A stretch of 64,000 nt of DNA from Thermomonas aquatica (GTDB lineage: Bacteria; Pseudomonadota; Gammaproteobacteria; Xanthomonadales; Xanthomonadaceae): NCBI RefSeq assembly GCF_006337105.1, contig NZ_CP040871.1, forward strand, positions 2,374,501-2,438,500, in the 5' to 3' direction. Below are positions 53,892 to 62,572 of the stretch, piece by piece. Position 1 is the first letter of the stretch; the number at the start of each line of letters is the position of its first letter. Made by a program: the position numbers and the translations under genes. The notes under the pieces were generated by a model, which saw only the letters and a program-made list of their open reading frames with translations, made no database searches and was not told where the DNA came from.

Positions 53892-55226
53892 TTATTCCGG
53901 AGATGCGCTCGCCGCCGAAGCATCGACGCCCGCGGGGGTCGCGGGCTGGTTGGCATACATCGTCGGTTCCGGGGCCACCACTTCCTCGTCCAGCCATTGG
54001 CCGCCCGCAAGGCCGAGGGCGCTGTCGATGATGGTCGGCAACAGGCCGGAAGGCAGGGCGCTTTCGCTGTTCCACAGGATCGCGATGCCGAGGTCGCGGT
54101 CCGGCAACAGGGCCATCGCGCCGCGATAGCCCTGCACGGCACCGCCGTGGAAGACCAGGTCGTGGCCGGCGTAGTCGAACACCCGCCAGCCGAGCGCGTA
54201 GCCGGCGGAACTCAGGCGGGTGCGCCGCCAGGCCGCACCGCGCAGTTCGCCGGGCGTCGCGATCAAGGGCGCATGCAGGGTGGCCAGCAGCGGTGCCGGC
54301 AACACGTCCGGGCGATGCCCGGTTTGCGCGATCAGGTACTGCGCCATGTCGCTGATGCTGGCGTTCACGCCTGCGGCCGGCGCGACCCGGTAGTAATTGG
54401 GCTTGGGCATCAGCGGCACCCAGCCGCCGCCGCCGCGCACGTGCGGCTTGGCCCAGCGTGCGCTCGCCTCGATGCCTTCTAGGCCGTAGCTGGCGTCGTG
54501 CATGCCCAGCGGCTTGAAGATGCGGCGCGCCACTTCCTCGCTGTAGAACTGGCCGGTGGCGGCGAACACCACGTCGCCGACCAGGCTGAAGGCCACGTTC
54601 TGGTAGGCGTAGCACTCGCCCGGCGCGCAGGTCATCGGCGCCGTGGCCATCTTCATGGTCAGTGCATGGAAATCCGCGTTGCCTTCCAGGTCGCGGTCGT
54701 AGGCGTTGTGGGTCAGGCCGGTGCGGTGGCTGAGCAGGTCGGCGACGGTGACCTGCTGGGCGGCGTCCGGCGACGACAGCCTGAAGCTCGGCACGTAGTC
54801 GGTGAGCCGGCTGTCCCAGCGCAGCACGCCATCGTTGACCAGCATGCCGGTGACGGTGCCGGCGAAGGACTTGGACAGGGATGCGAGGCGGAACACGGTA
54901 TGCGCGTCCACCGGCTCGCCGTTGCGCGCGTCGGTGACGCCGTAACCGCGCGCGCTGAGCACGCGGCCGTTCTGCACGATGGCGACCGCCAGCCCGGGGA
55001 TGCGTCCGCCGGCGACCAGCTGCTGGGCAATGGCTTCGAAATTGCGCACGTCCAGCGGCGGCGTCGCGGCCGGGATTCCCGACGGCGCGGCTTGCGCGAT
55101 GGCAGGCGACGGCGTTGCGGTTCCCTGCCATTTCAGTCCGCCCTGCGCGGCCGAACCGAGGGCCATGGGCAGCAGCGCGGCGACCAGTCCGATGCGCCAG
55201 GCCTGCCGAGTGCTGCTGTCTTTCAT
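53892..55226 (-). CDS. Serine hydrolase, class C beta-lactamase family
   Basis: This 444-residue exported protein (signal about 5-28) has a beta-lactamase/transpeptidase-like fold. The SxxK motif is S116-L-S-K119 (in FRLASLSKSF), the YxN motif is Y-Q-N in ECYAYQNVAFS, and the third motif is HGG in VFHGGAVQGYRG (replacing KTG). This pattern is typical of EstB-like esterases and D-aminopeptidases as well as of class C-type carboxypeptidases, so antibiotic hydrolysis should not be assumed. The start may be 55226 or the in-frame ATG at 55253. Divergent from lemA. Confidence 0.85.
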   Translation of the reverse strand: MKDSSTRQAWRIGLVAALLPMALGSAAQGGLKWQGTATPSPAIAQAAPSGIPAATPPLDVRNFEAIAQQLVAGGRIPGLAVAIVQNGRVLSARGYGVTDARNGEPVDAHTVFRLASLSKSFAGTVTGMLVNDGVLRWDSRLTDYVPSFRLSSPDAAQQVTVADLLSHRTGLTHNAYDRDLEGNADFHALTMKMATAPMTCAPGECYAYQNVAFSLVGDVVFAATGQFYSEEVARRIFKPLGMHDASYGLEGIEASARWAKPHVRGGGGWVPLMPKPNYYRVAPAAGVNASISDMAQYLIAQTGHRPDVLPAPLLATLHAPLIATPGELRGAAWRRTRLSSAGYALGWRVFDYAGHDLVFHGGAVQGYRGAMALLPDRDLGIAILWNSESALPSGLLPTIIDSALGLAGGQWLDEEVVAPEPTMYANQPATPAGVDASAASASPE

Positions 55227-55307
55227 CGGCCTTGCCCCCTGCGTATGCTTCATTGGCGCCCGATTCTAGCGCCTGTTTCCACGATTGCATGAATGAGGGG
55301 AGCTTTG

Positions 55308-55904
55308 ATGCTTACGCTGCTGATATTGCTGGTGATTGTGGCCGCCGTCGCATTCTGGGGCGTGGGCATCTACAACGGGCTGGTGACCGCGCGGAATGCA
55401 TACAGGAACGCCTTCGCGCAGATCGACGTGCAGCTGCAGCGCCGCTTCGACCTGATCCCGAACCTGGTCGAGGTGGCGAAGAAATACATGGCGCACGAAC
55501 GCGAGACGCTGGAGGCGGTGGTCGCCGCGCGTTCCGCCGCGCAGTCCGGCCTGTCCGCAGCCAAGGCGAACCCGGGCGATCCGGACGCGATGGCGCAACT
55601 CGCCGCCGCGCAGGGCCAGCTCAATGCAGGGCTCGGCCGCCTGCTGGCGGTGGCGGAGGCCTATCCGGACCTCAAGGCCAACCAGAACATGCTGCAGCTC
55701 ACCGAAGAGCTGACCAGCACCGAGAACAAGGTCGCGTTCGCGCGCCAGGCGTTCAACGATTCGGTGATGGGCTACAACAACAGGCGCGAGGCGTTCCCGG
55801 GCAACCTCTTCGCCGGCATGTTCGGTTTCGCCGCTGCCACCTTGCTCGAAATCCCGGTCGACAAGCGCGACCAGGCGCGCGAAGCGCCGAAGGTGTCCTT
55901 CTGA
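55308..55904 (+). CDS. lemA: LemA-family protein
   Basis: This 198-residue protein has one N-terminal transmembrane helix (about 2-21) and a helical bundle. IYNGLVTARNAYRNAFAQIDVQLQRRFDLIPNLVEVAKKY is the LemA signature. It is 58 bp upstream of an M48 metalloprotease gene; LemA and HtpX-like M48 proteases are frequently adjacent. Their joint function is not established. GGGGAG decides the start at 55308 over the ATG at 55293. Confidence 0.93.
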   Translation: MLTLLILLVIVAAVAFWGVGIYNGLVTARNAYRNAFAQIDVQLQRRFDLIPNLVEVAKKYMAHERETLEAVVAARSAAQSGLSAAKANPGDPDAMAQLAAAQGQLNAGLGRLLAVAEAYPDLKANQNMLQLTEELTSTENKVAFARQAFNDSVMGYNNRREAFPGNLFAGMFGFAAATLLEIPVDKRDQAREAPKVSF

Positions 55905-55962
55905 TCCCGCCGTTCCCTCTTCCCTCGTGGAAGAGGGTGGTCGCGGGCCGGGGCAGGGGCGC

Positions 55963-57849
55963 ATGAATTTCTTCGAGCGACAGGCCGCCGCACGGCGCGT
56001 TTCATCGCGGCTGGTGATCCTGTTCGCACTGGCGGTGGCCGGCATCGTGATCGCGGTGGACGCCGCCGCCTACGTCGCCACCGGCTCGGCCAATGCGCTG
56101 CTGTTCGCCACGCTCGCCACCCTGGCGGTGATCGGCTTCGGCTCGATGTACCGCATCGCCAGCCTGCGCGGCGGCGGCGAGCCGGTCGCGCTGCAGATGG
56201 GCGGGGTGCCGGTGCCCGAGGACACCACCGATCCCAACCTGCGCCGGCTGCGCAACGTGGTCGAGGAAATCGCGATCGCCTCCGGCGTGCCGGTGCCGAA
56301 GGTCTACGTGCTGGAGCACGAAGCCGCGATCAACGCCTTCGCCGCCGGCTATTCGACCTCGGACGCGGTGGTCGCGGTCACCCGCGGTGCGCTCGAGCGG
56401 CTCAACCGCGACGAGCTGCAGGGCGTGATCGCCCACGAGTTCAGCCACATCCTCAACGGCGACATGCGCCTCAACATCCGCCTGATCGGGGTGCTGTTCG
56501 GGATCCTGATGATCGGCCTGATCGGCCGCAAGATCCTCGTGCATTCGCGTTTCGGCGGGCGCGACCGGGGCGCCGTCGCCGTGCTGGGCGCGGCGCTCGT
56601 GGCGATGGCCGTCGGCTACGTCGGCCTGTTCTTCGGGCGCATGATCAAGGCCGGCGTGAGCCGTTCGCGCGAGACCCTGGCCGACGCCAGCGCGGTGCAG
56701 TTCACCCGGCAGACGCAGGGGCTGAGCGGCGCGTTGAAGAAGATCGGCGGGCTGCACGAAGGCGCGAAGTTGAACGATCGCGGCGATGCCGAGGAAGTCA
56801 GCCACATGCTGTTCGGCGACGGCGTCGGCTTCTCCGGCCTGTTCGCCACCCATCCGCCGCTGCTCAAGCGCATCCAGGCGCTGGAGCCGTCGTTCAGCGG
56901 CGAGGAACTGGAGCGCCTGCAGGCGAAGTGGTTCGCGTCCCCGCCGGACGGGATGCAGGAAGACCTCGCGATGGGGCTGGATGCCGGCAGCGGTTCGCGC
57001 CTGCCGGGCGCCATGCAGGAGATCGCCGTCGCCCCGCCGATGGTCGCCGCGCAGGTCGCCGCGCCCGCCGCGGACGACTACAGGCGCGCCGACGCCATCG
57101 CCAGCACCATCCCCGATGCCTTGCGCGACCTCGCCAAGCAACGCGATGCGGTGATGCCCCTGCTGCTGGGCCTGCTGCTGGCCGACGACGAAGCCCTCGC
57201 CGATCGCCAGCGCGGCGAGATCGCCGCGCGCATGGGCGAAGGCGCGGCCGATTACGCCGCGCGCATCCACCAGCAACTGCTCGCCGACCTGCACCCGATG
57301 CTGCGCCTGCCGCTTGCGGCGCTGGCGTTCCCGGTGCTGCGCCTGCGGCCGCGCCCGGACCTCGAGCGTTTCCTCGACTGCGTGTTCGCCGTGGTCAACG
57401 CGGACGGGCAGGTGTCGCTGTTCGAGTACTGCCTGGGCCGGCTGTTGACGGTGCAGGTGATCGAATCGCTCGATCCCTCGCGCTACGCACGCTTCGGCCG
57501 GCGCAAGCCCGGCAACGTGCGCAACGAATTCGCCACCCTGCTGGCGGTGGTGGCGCAGGCCGGGCACGAGGACGCGGCCTCCGCGCAGCGCGCCTACCTC
57601 GCCGGACTGCAGCGCGTGTTGCCGCGCGACCACCTGCCCTATGCGCCGCCTGCCAATGGCGTGCTGGCGCTGGACGCGGTGTGGGAGCCGCTGGACGCGC
57701 TGGATCCGCTGGCCAAGCAGGCGATGGTGGAGGCGATCACCGCCGCGGTGAGCCACGACGGCCGGGTCAGCGTGGCCGAGGCGGAACTGCTGCGCACCAT
57801 CTGCGGGGTGCTGCATTGCCCGCTGCCGCCGATGCTGGAAAGAGCATGA
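55963..57849 (+). CDS. M48-family membrane metalloprotease with C-terminal TerB-like region
   Basis: This 628-residue protein has membrane helices at about 15-65 and 175-220 around an M48 peptidase domain. The zinc site H158-E-F-S-H162 lies in VIAHEFSHILNGDMRL, and the third ligand E in SRSRETLADASAVQFT is at about 240. This is the HtpX-like arrangement. From about residue 375 it continues for 250 residues beyond the protease. The section near 465-620 (FLDCVFAVVNADGQVSLFEYCLGRLL and AAVSHDGRVSVAEAELLRTICGVL) resembles TerB-like helical repeats. The fusion is longer than HtpX (about 290). It forms an operon with lemA. Confidence 0.88.
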   Translation: MNFFERQAAARRVSSRLVILFALAVAGIVIAVDAAAYVATGSANALLFATLATLAVIGFGSMYRIASLRGGGEPVALQMGGVPVPEDTTDPNLRRLRNVVEEIAIASGVPVPKVYVLEHEAAINAFAAGYSTSDAVVAVTRGALERLNRDELQGVIAHEFSHILNGDMRLNIRLIGVLFGILMIGLIGRKILVHSRFGGRDRGAVAVLGAALVAMAVGYVGLFFGRMIKAGVSRSRETLADASAVQFTRQTQGLSGALKKIGGLHEGAKLNDRGDAEEVSHMLFGDGVGFSGLFATHPPLLKRIQALEPSFSGEELERLQAKWFASPPDGMQEDLAMGLDAGSGSRLPGAMQEIAVAPPMVAAQVAAPAADDYRRADAIASTIPDALRDLAKQRDAVMPLLLGLLLADDEALADRQRGEIAARMGEGAADYAARIHQQLLADLHPMLRLPLAALAFPVLRLRPRPDLERFLDCVFAVVNADGQVSLFEYCLGRLLTVQVIESLDPSRYARFGRRKPGNVRNEFATLLAVVAQAGHEDAASAQRAYLAGLQRVLPRDHLPYAPPANGVLALDAVWEPLDALDPLAKQAMVEAITAAVSHDGRVSVAEAELLRTICGVLHCPLPPMLERA

Positions 57850-57856
57850 GGCCGAC

Positions 57857-58567
57857 ATGAACGAAACCAGTTCGTTTTTCCGCTGGGTATACCGCCTGCT
57901 CGCGATGGCTGGATTGGCGCTCGCATTGCTGATCGGATACGTGGCCTACAACGTGTATGCGGACAGCGCGCGATGGAGAAACAATCGAACAGTGGAGGTG
58001 CCGAAACGGGATGAGTCCGGTGTTCCGTCCACGGAGAAATTGCGTTTCGCCGATCTCGAAACAATCGCTGGCCCGAACACCCACATGGTCCGGGTCATTG
58101 CGGAGCAGGAGGGACGCGGCAGTTCGTTCTCTGGCAGCTATGACGCCTCCGCAACGCGCAACCTGATTTTCCTCGATCCCGGCTATGGCGAGGCGCGGTG
58201 GCTGTTCGCGGACAACAGGGCATTGATCGGGCGCATCGAAAAACTGTGCGCTTGTGAAGTCCAGGACGGGAAACCCGTATTCGCCATCTACCTGGAAGTA
58301 CGCAACCGCGATACCGACGGTAATCGTCTCATCGACAGGAGCGATTTGGTGCAACCGGCGATCGTGCTGCCTGATGGGAGTGGCTACCGGACGTTGATGA
58401 CGCCGGTTCGCGAGGTTCTCGATGCCGATGCATCCGGCGATGGGAACAGTTTCGGATTGCTGGTGAACACCGGCGCCGCAATCGTCTACCGCGAATTCGG
58501 CACCGGCGACTGGAAATTGCGTTCCGAGCGGGAGCTGACGCGTATCGGTGCGCAGGAAACGCGCTGA
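57857..58567 (+). CDS. Hypothetical membrane-anchored protein, lower GC
   Basis: This 236-residue protein has one transmembrane segment (about 11-33) and a soluble domain that is not recognised. Two cysteines sit in KLCACEV (Cys-x-Cys). By eye it uses more A/T-ending codons (aaa, aca, gga, att) and has a lower GC content than its neighbours, suggesting a different origin. It starts 7 bp after the M48 gene stop and its own stop abuts the end of the GMC gene at 58567/58568. Confidence 0.65.
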   Translation: MNETSSFFRWVYRLLAMAGLALALLIGYVAYNVYADSARWRNNRTVEVPKRDESGVPSTEKLRFADLETIAGPNTHMVRVIAEQEGRGSSFSGSYDASATRNLIFLDPGYGEARWLFADNRALIGRIEKLCACEVQDGKPVFAIYLEVRNRDTDGNRLIDRSDLVQPAIVLPDGSGYRTLMTPVREVLDADASGDGNSFGLLVNTGAAIVYREFGTGDWKLRSERELTRIGAQETR

Positions 58568-60145
58568 TCAAGCCGCCTTGATCAGGTCCGCCGCGCGCTC
58601 CGCGATCATGATCGTCGGCGCGTTGGTGTTGCCGCCCGGCAGGGTCGGCATCACCGAGGCGTCGACCACGCGCAGGCCCTCGACGCCGCGCACCCGCAGC
58701 GACGCATCGACCACCGAGGCGTCGTCGTCGCCCATCCGGCAGGTGCCGACCGGGTGGTACACGGATTCGGCCTTGGCGCGGATGAACTCGACCAGCTCGG
58801 CATCCGACAGGTCGCCGCGCTTGGGGAAGATCGGCGTGCCGCGATAGGGATCGAACGCGCGCTGGGCGAAGATCGAGCGCGAGATCTTCGCGCATTCGAG
58901 CATCATCCTGAGGTCGAAACCTTCGGCGTCGCCGAGGTAGTTCGGTTCGATGCGCGGCTTGTCGCCGGCGCGGGCGCTGGCCAGCGACAGCCGGCCGCGG
59001 CTGCGCGGGCGCAGGAAGCAGGCGTGCAGGGTGTAGCCGTCGCCGGGCAGGCGGTTGCGGCCGTGGTCGTCCAGCATCGCCGGCACGAAATGGAACTGGA
59101 TGTCGGCGCGCTCGTCCGGCGCCAGCGGCGAGCGGAAGAAGCCGCCGGCTTCGGCGATGTTGCTGCTGCCGGCGCCGCGGTGGCCGCGCAGGAAGTAGTC
59201 GAACGCCATCTTCGGTTCGTTGATGCGGTCGTAGGTGATGCGCCGGGTCGAGTGCTGCAGGGTGCAGATGTCGAGGTGGTCCTGCAGGTTGCCGCCGACG
59301 CCGGCCGCATCGTGCAGCACGTCGATGCCGAGGCTGCGCAGCTGGTCGGCGGGGCCGATGCCGGACAGCATCAGGGTCTGCGGCGAGTTGATCGCGCCGC
59401 CGCACAGGATCACTTCGCGCGCGGCCGAGGCCCGCGCCGGCTTGCCGTGCAGTGCATAACGCACGCCGCTGGCGCGGCGGCCATCGAAACCGATCCGCTC
59501 GACCATCGCGCCGGTATGCACGGAGAGGTTGGGCCGCGACTTCGCCGGGTTGAGGTAGGCGACCGCGGAGGAGCAACGCGCGCCGTCGCGCTGGGTCACC
59601 TGGTACAGGCCGACGCCTTCCTGCCGCGCGCCGTTGAAGTCGCCGTTGCCGGGGATGCCGGCCTGGGTGGCGGCTTCGATGAAGACCTGCGACAGCGGGT
59701 TGTGGTGGCGCAGGTCGTTGACGCTGAGCGGGCCATCGGCGCCATGCAGGGCATCGCCGCCGCGGCCGTTGCCTTCCGCGCGCTTGAAGTAGGGCAGCAC
59801 CGCATCCCAGCCCCAGCCGGAGGCGGCCTGCGCCCACTCGTCGTAATCGCGGGCGGCGCCGCGGATGTAGCACATCGCGTTGATCGAGCTGGAACCGCCC
59901 AGCACCTTGCCGCGCGGCCACCACAGGCGGCGGTTGCCGAGCTGCGGCACCGGTGCGGTCTCGTAGTCCCAGTTCACGCCCTTCTTGCCGACCAGCTTGG
60001 CCAGGCCCGCGGGCATGTGGATGAAGGGATGCCAGTCGCGCGGGCCGGCTTCCAGCAGCAGCACCTTGGTGGCGGGGTCTTCGGACAGGCGGTTGGCGAG
60101 CACGCAGCCGGCGGAGCCGGCGCCGATGATGATGTAGTCGAACAT
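58568..60145 (-). CDS. GMC-family FAD oxidoreductase (choline dehydrogenase-like)
   Basis: This 525-residue flavoprotein has the FAD dinucleotide fold (DYIIIGAGSAGCVLANRLSED) at the N-terminus, the GMC signature 1 (RGKVLGGSSSINAMCYIRG), signature 2 (CGGAINSPQTLMLSGIGP) and the catalytic His in YHPVGTCRMG, with GGNTNAPTIMIAERAADLI closing. It oxidises an alcohol to an aldehyde. Choline, long-chain alkanol and polyethylene glycol dehydrogenases share these motifs, so the substrate is open; no betB or betI is adjacent. The start ATG at 60145 is preferred to a TTG at 60154. Confidence 0.92.
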   Translation of the reverse strand: MFDYIIIGAGSAGCVLANRLSEDPATKVLLLEAGPRDWHPFIHMPAGLAKLVGKKGVNWDYETAPVPQLGNRRLWWPRGKVLGGSSSINAMCYIRGAARDYDEWAQAASGWGWDAVLPYFKRAEGNGRGGDALHGADGPLSVNDLRHHNPLSQVFIEAATQAGIPGNGDFNGARQEGVGLYQVTQRDGARCSSAVAYLNPAKSRPNLSVHTGAMVERIGFDGRRASGVRYALHGKPARASAAREVILCGGAINSPQTLMLSGIGPADQLRSLGIDVLHDAAGVGGNLQDHLDICTLQHSTRRITYDRINEPKMAFDYFLRGHRGAGSSNIAEAGGFFRSPLAPDERADIQFHFVPAMLDDHGRNRLPGDGYTLHACFLRPRSRGRLSLASARAGDKPRIEPNYLGDAEGFDLRMMLECAKISRSIFAQRAFDPYRGTPIFPKRGDLSDAELVEFIRAKAESVYHPVGTCRMGDDDASVVDASLRVRGVEGLRVVDASVMPTLPGGNTNAPTIMIAERAADLIKAA

Positions 60146-60293
60146 GCTGTCCAAAAGCCGGTGCCGCCCTGCTGCAGTGACCCGGCGACGCTATTCGCCA
60201 TCGCTAGAGCAAATGCTCGGTGGCATACGCTGGCGGATGCCGGCGACTGCGGTTACCGTTGCGCATCGCCGCGCCCGGGTTCGATGCACGCAG

Positions 60294-61652
60294 ATGACGG
60301 AAGCCATCTCCACCAGCGGACGCATCGGCCGTTTCCGCGCAGCCCTCGGCGAATCGCCGCCGCTGCTCTGGTCCTTCCTGTATTTCTTCTGCCTGCTCAG
60401 CGGCTATTACGTGCTGCGGCCCGTGCGCGAGGCGATGGGCGCGTCCGCGGACATCTCGGCGCTGTTCCCGGCGGCGATGATCGGGTTCTTCGCCGAGCGC
60501 GGCATCGCGCTGAAGGAACTGCAGCTGCAGGTGCTGTTCACCTGCACCTTCCTGATCATGCTGGTGCTGCAGCCGGTGTACGGCTGGCTGGTCAGCCGCT
60601 GGCCGCGGCGGGTGTTCCTGCCGGCGGTCTACGGCTTCTTCATCGCGACCCTGCTGGTCTTCTACGCGATGTTCGACAGCGGCGTGCCCGGCCGCGGCAT
60701 GGCGTTCTTCCTGTGGATCACCGTGTTCAACCTGTTCGCGGTGGCGGTGTTCTGGAGCTTCATGGCGGACGTGTACGACAACGCCGAGGCCAGGCGCTAC
60801 TACGGCTACATCGGCGCGGCTGGCACCCTCGGCGCGTTCCTCGGGCCGTTCCTCACCCGCATGCTGGTGGAGCGGCTCGGCATCGCCAACCTGATGCTGG
60901 TCTCGGCCGGGTTCCTGGCATTGTGCATGCTCTGCATCCTGCAGCTGCGGCAGCATGCCGTGCGCCGCGAGGCCGCGCGCAGGCTGGTCAGCGGCGAGGT
61001 GCCGATGGGCGGGCAGGTCCTGGCCGGGCTGAAGCTGATCGCGCGCGAGCCGCTGCTGCGCTGGATGGCGGTGCTGACCGTGTTCGGGGTGGGCGTGGGC
61101 ACGCTGCTCTACAACGAACAGGCGGCGATCGTGCGCCAGTTCTACCCGGATCCCGGCCACGCGACCGCCTACTACGCCAACATCGACCTGGCGGTGAACG
61201 CGCTGACCTTGCTCGTGCAGTTGCTGGTGACCCGCGCGCTGCTCTCGCGCTTCGGGATCGCGCCGGCGCTGCTGATCCCCGGCGTCGCCATCATCGTCGG
61301 CTATGCCGCGCTGGCCGCGTCGCCGCTGCCGCTGCTGGTCGCCACGGTGCAGGTGGCGACCCGCGCCAGCGAATTCTCGCTGGCCAAACCGGCGCGCGAA
61401 ACCGTCTATACCCGGGTCGGGCGCGAGTGGCGCTACAAGGCCGGGGCGGCGATCGACACCGTCATCTACCGCGGCGGCGACCTCACCTTCGTCTGGGTGC
61501 ACAAGTTCCTGTCCGCGTTCGGCTCGCAGGCGGTGTTCGGCGCCGGCCTGCTGGTCGCATGCGGGATGACGATGGGCGCGATCGGCGTATTGCGCGAGGC
61601 GAACAAGCTTCCCGATGACGGCAGGGCGCGCGGGGGCGACGCATCGGCCTGA
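60294..61652 (+). CDS. ATP/ADP antiporter-like transporter (Tlc/MFS)
   Basis: This 452-residue membrane protein has about 12 helices. FLYFFCLLSGYYVLRPVREAMG near the N-terminus and SLAKPARETVYTRVGREWRYKAGAAIDTVIYRGGDL near the C-terminus resemble the NTP/NDP exchange (Tlc) family of plastids and intracellular bacteria, of which free-living bacteria carry distant members. Real nucleotide exchange is not proven; some relatives are general MFS carriers. The start at 60294 (MTEAIST) was chosen over a longer frame overlapping the GMC gene. The metallophosphoesterase follows after 44 bp. Confidence 0.75.
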   Translation: MTEAISTSGRIGRFRAALGESPPLLWSFLYFFCLLSGYYVLRPVREAMGASADISALFPAAMIGFFAERGIALKELQLQVLFTCTFLIMLVLQPVYGWLVSRWPRRVFLPAVYGFFIATLLVFYAMFDSGVPGRGMAFFLWITVFNLFAVAVFWSFMADVYDNAEARRYYGYIGAAGTLGAFLGPFLTRMLVERLGIANLMLVSAGFLALCMLCILQLRQHAVRREAARRLVSGEVPMGGQVLAGLKLIAREPLLRWMAVLTVFGVGVGTLLYNEQAAIVRQFYPDPGHATAYYANIDLAVNALTLLVQLLVTRALLSRFGIAPALLIPGVAIIVGYAALAASPLPLLVATVQVATRASEFSLAKPARETVYTRVGREWRYKAGAAIDTVIYRGGDLTFVWVHKFLSAFGSQAVFGAGLLVACGMTMGAIGVLREANKLPDDGRARGGDASA

Positions 61653-61696
61653 TCCGGCACCTGCTGCGTTCGCGCAGGCAGCGGCTGGCGTGGGGC

Positions 61697-62536
61697 GTGT
61701 TCCTCGCCGCGCTGGCGGTGGCGGTCTACGGCTTCGTCATCGAGCCGGGACGCCTGGTCGCGCGCGATTACACGCTTGCCGTGCGCGGGCTGCCGGCGGC
61801 ATGCGACGGCTTGCGCATCGACGTGGTCAGCGACACCCACACGGGTTCGCCGCGCAATGGCATCGACCACCTCGATCGCTGGGTGCGCGAACTCGCCGCC
61901 AGCGATGCGCCGCTCGTGCTGATGGCCGGCGATTACGTGATCCTCAGCGTGCTGGCCGGCAGCTACGTGCCGCCGGACACCATCGCCCAGCACCTGAAGC
62001 CGTTGACCGCACGCAAGCCGGTGTACGCGGTGCTGGGCAACCACGACTGGTGGAAAAACGGAAGCGCGGTGGCGCGCGCATTCTCCGCGGCCGGCGTGCG
62101 CATGGTCGACAACCGCGCGTTGCCGGTGGACGTGGCGGGTTGCCGGTTCTGGCTGGCCGGTCTCGGCGACCTGATGGAAGGACGGCCGGACGTGGGCGGC
62201 GTCTTCGCCGGCATCCCGGCCGGCGCCGCGGTGGTCGCGCTTACCCACGAGCCCGCGCTGTGGCCGAAGCTGCCGGCAGCGGCCGCGCTGACCATCGCCG
62301 GGCATACCCACGGCGGGCAGATCAATCCGTTCGGCATGTTCAGCCCGCGCCGCTTCCGCGCGGATTCGCATGCGCTGCGGGGGGCTTACAGCGAAGGCGG
62401 GCGCACGTTGTTCGTCACTCCCGGCATCGGCACCAGCATCCTGCCGATGCGCTTGGGCGTGCCTCCGGAAATCTCGCGGCTGACGTTGCGCGCCGTCGCC
62501 GCCCCGACCGGGCGACCCGCGCCGCTGCATCCGTGA
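61697..62536 (+). CDS. Membrane-anchored metallophosphoesterase
   Basis: This 279-residue protein has an N-terminal helix (about 2-14) and a calcineurin-like phosphoesterase domain. The metal-binding motifs are in order: VVSDTHTG, AGDYV, LGNHDWW, LTHEP, and GHTHGGQ. Members of this branch (YaeI-like) cleave phosphodiesters such as bis-p-nitrophenyl phosphate and some act on UDP-diacylglucosamine-type lipids. The start is a GTG at 61697; no ATG is available in frame further upstream, although a CTG at 61649 would extend the N-terminus and strengthen the membrane anchor. Confidence 0.82.
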   Translation: MFLAALAVAVYGFVIEPGRLVARDYTLAVRGLPAACDGLRIDVVSDTHTGSPRNGIDHLDRWVRELAASDAPLVLMAGDYVILSVLAGSYVPPDTIAQHLKPLTARKPVYAVLGNHDWWKNGSAVARAFSAAGVRMVDNRALPVDVAGCRFWLAGLGDLMEGRPDVGGVFAGIPAGAAVVALTHEPALWPKLPAAAALTIAGHTHGGQINPFGMFSPRRFRADSHALRGAYSEGGRTLFVTPGIGTSILPMRLGVPPEISRLTLRAVAAPTGRPAPLHP

Positions 62537-62572
62537 GCGGGTCGCTGCCGGGCGCCCGGCCACGGCCTCGTC

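Noticed and set aside
53892..55226. Antibiotic-resistance beta-lactamase
   Set aside because: The SxxK, YxN and HGG pattern is equally typical of esterases and D-aminopeptidases; nothing indicates beta-lactam hydrolysis.
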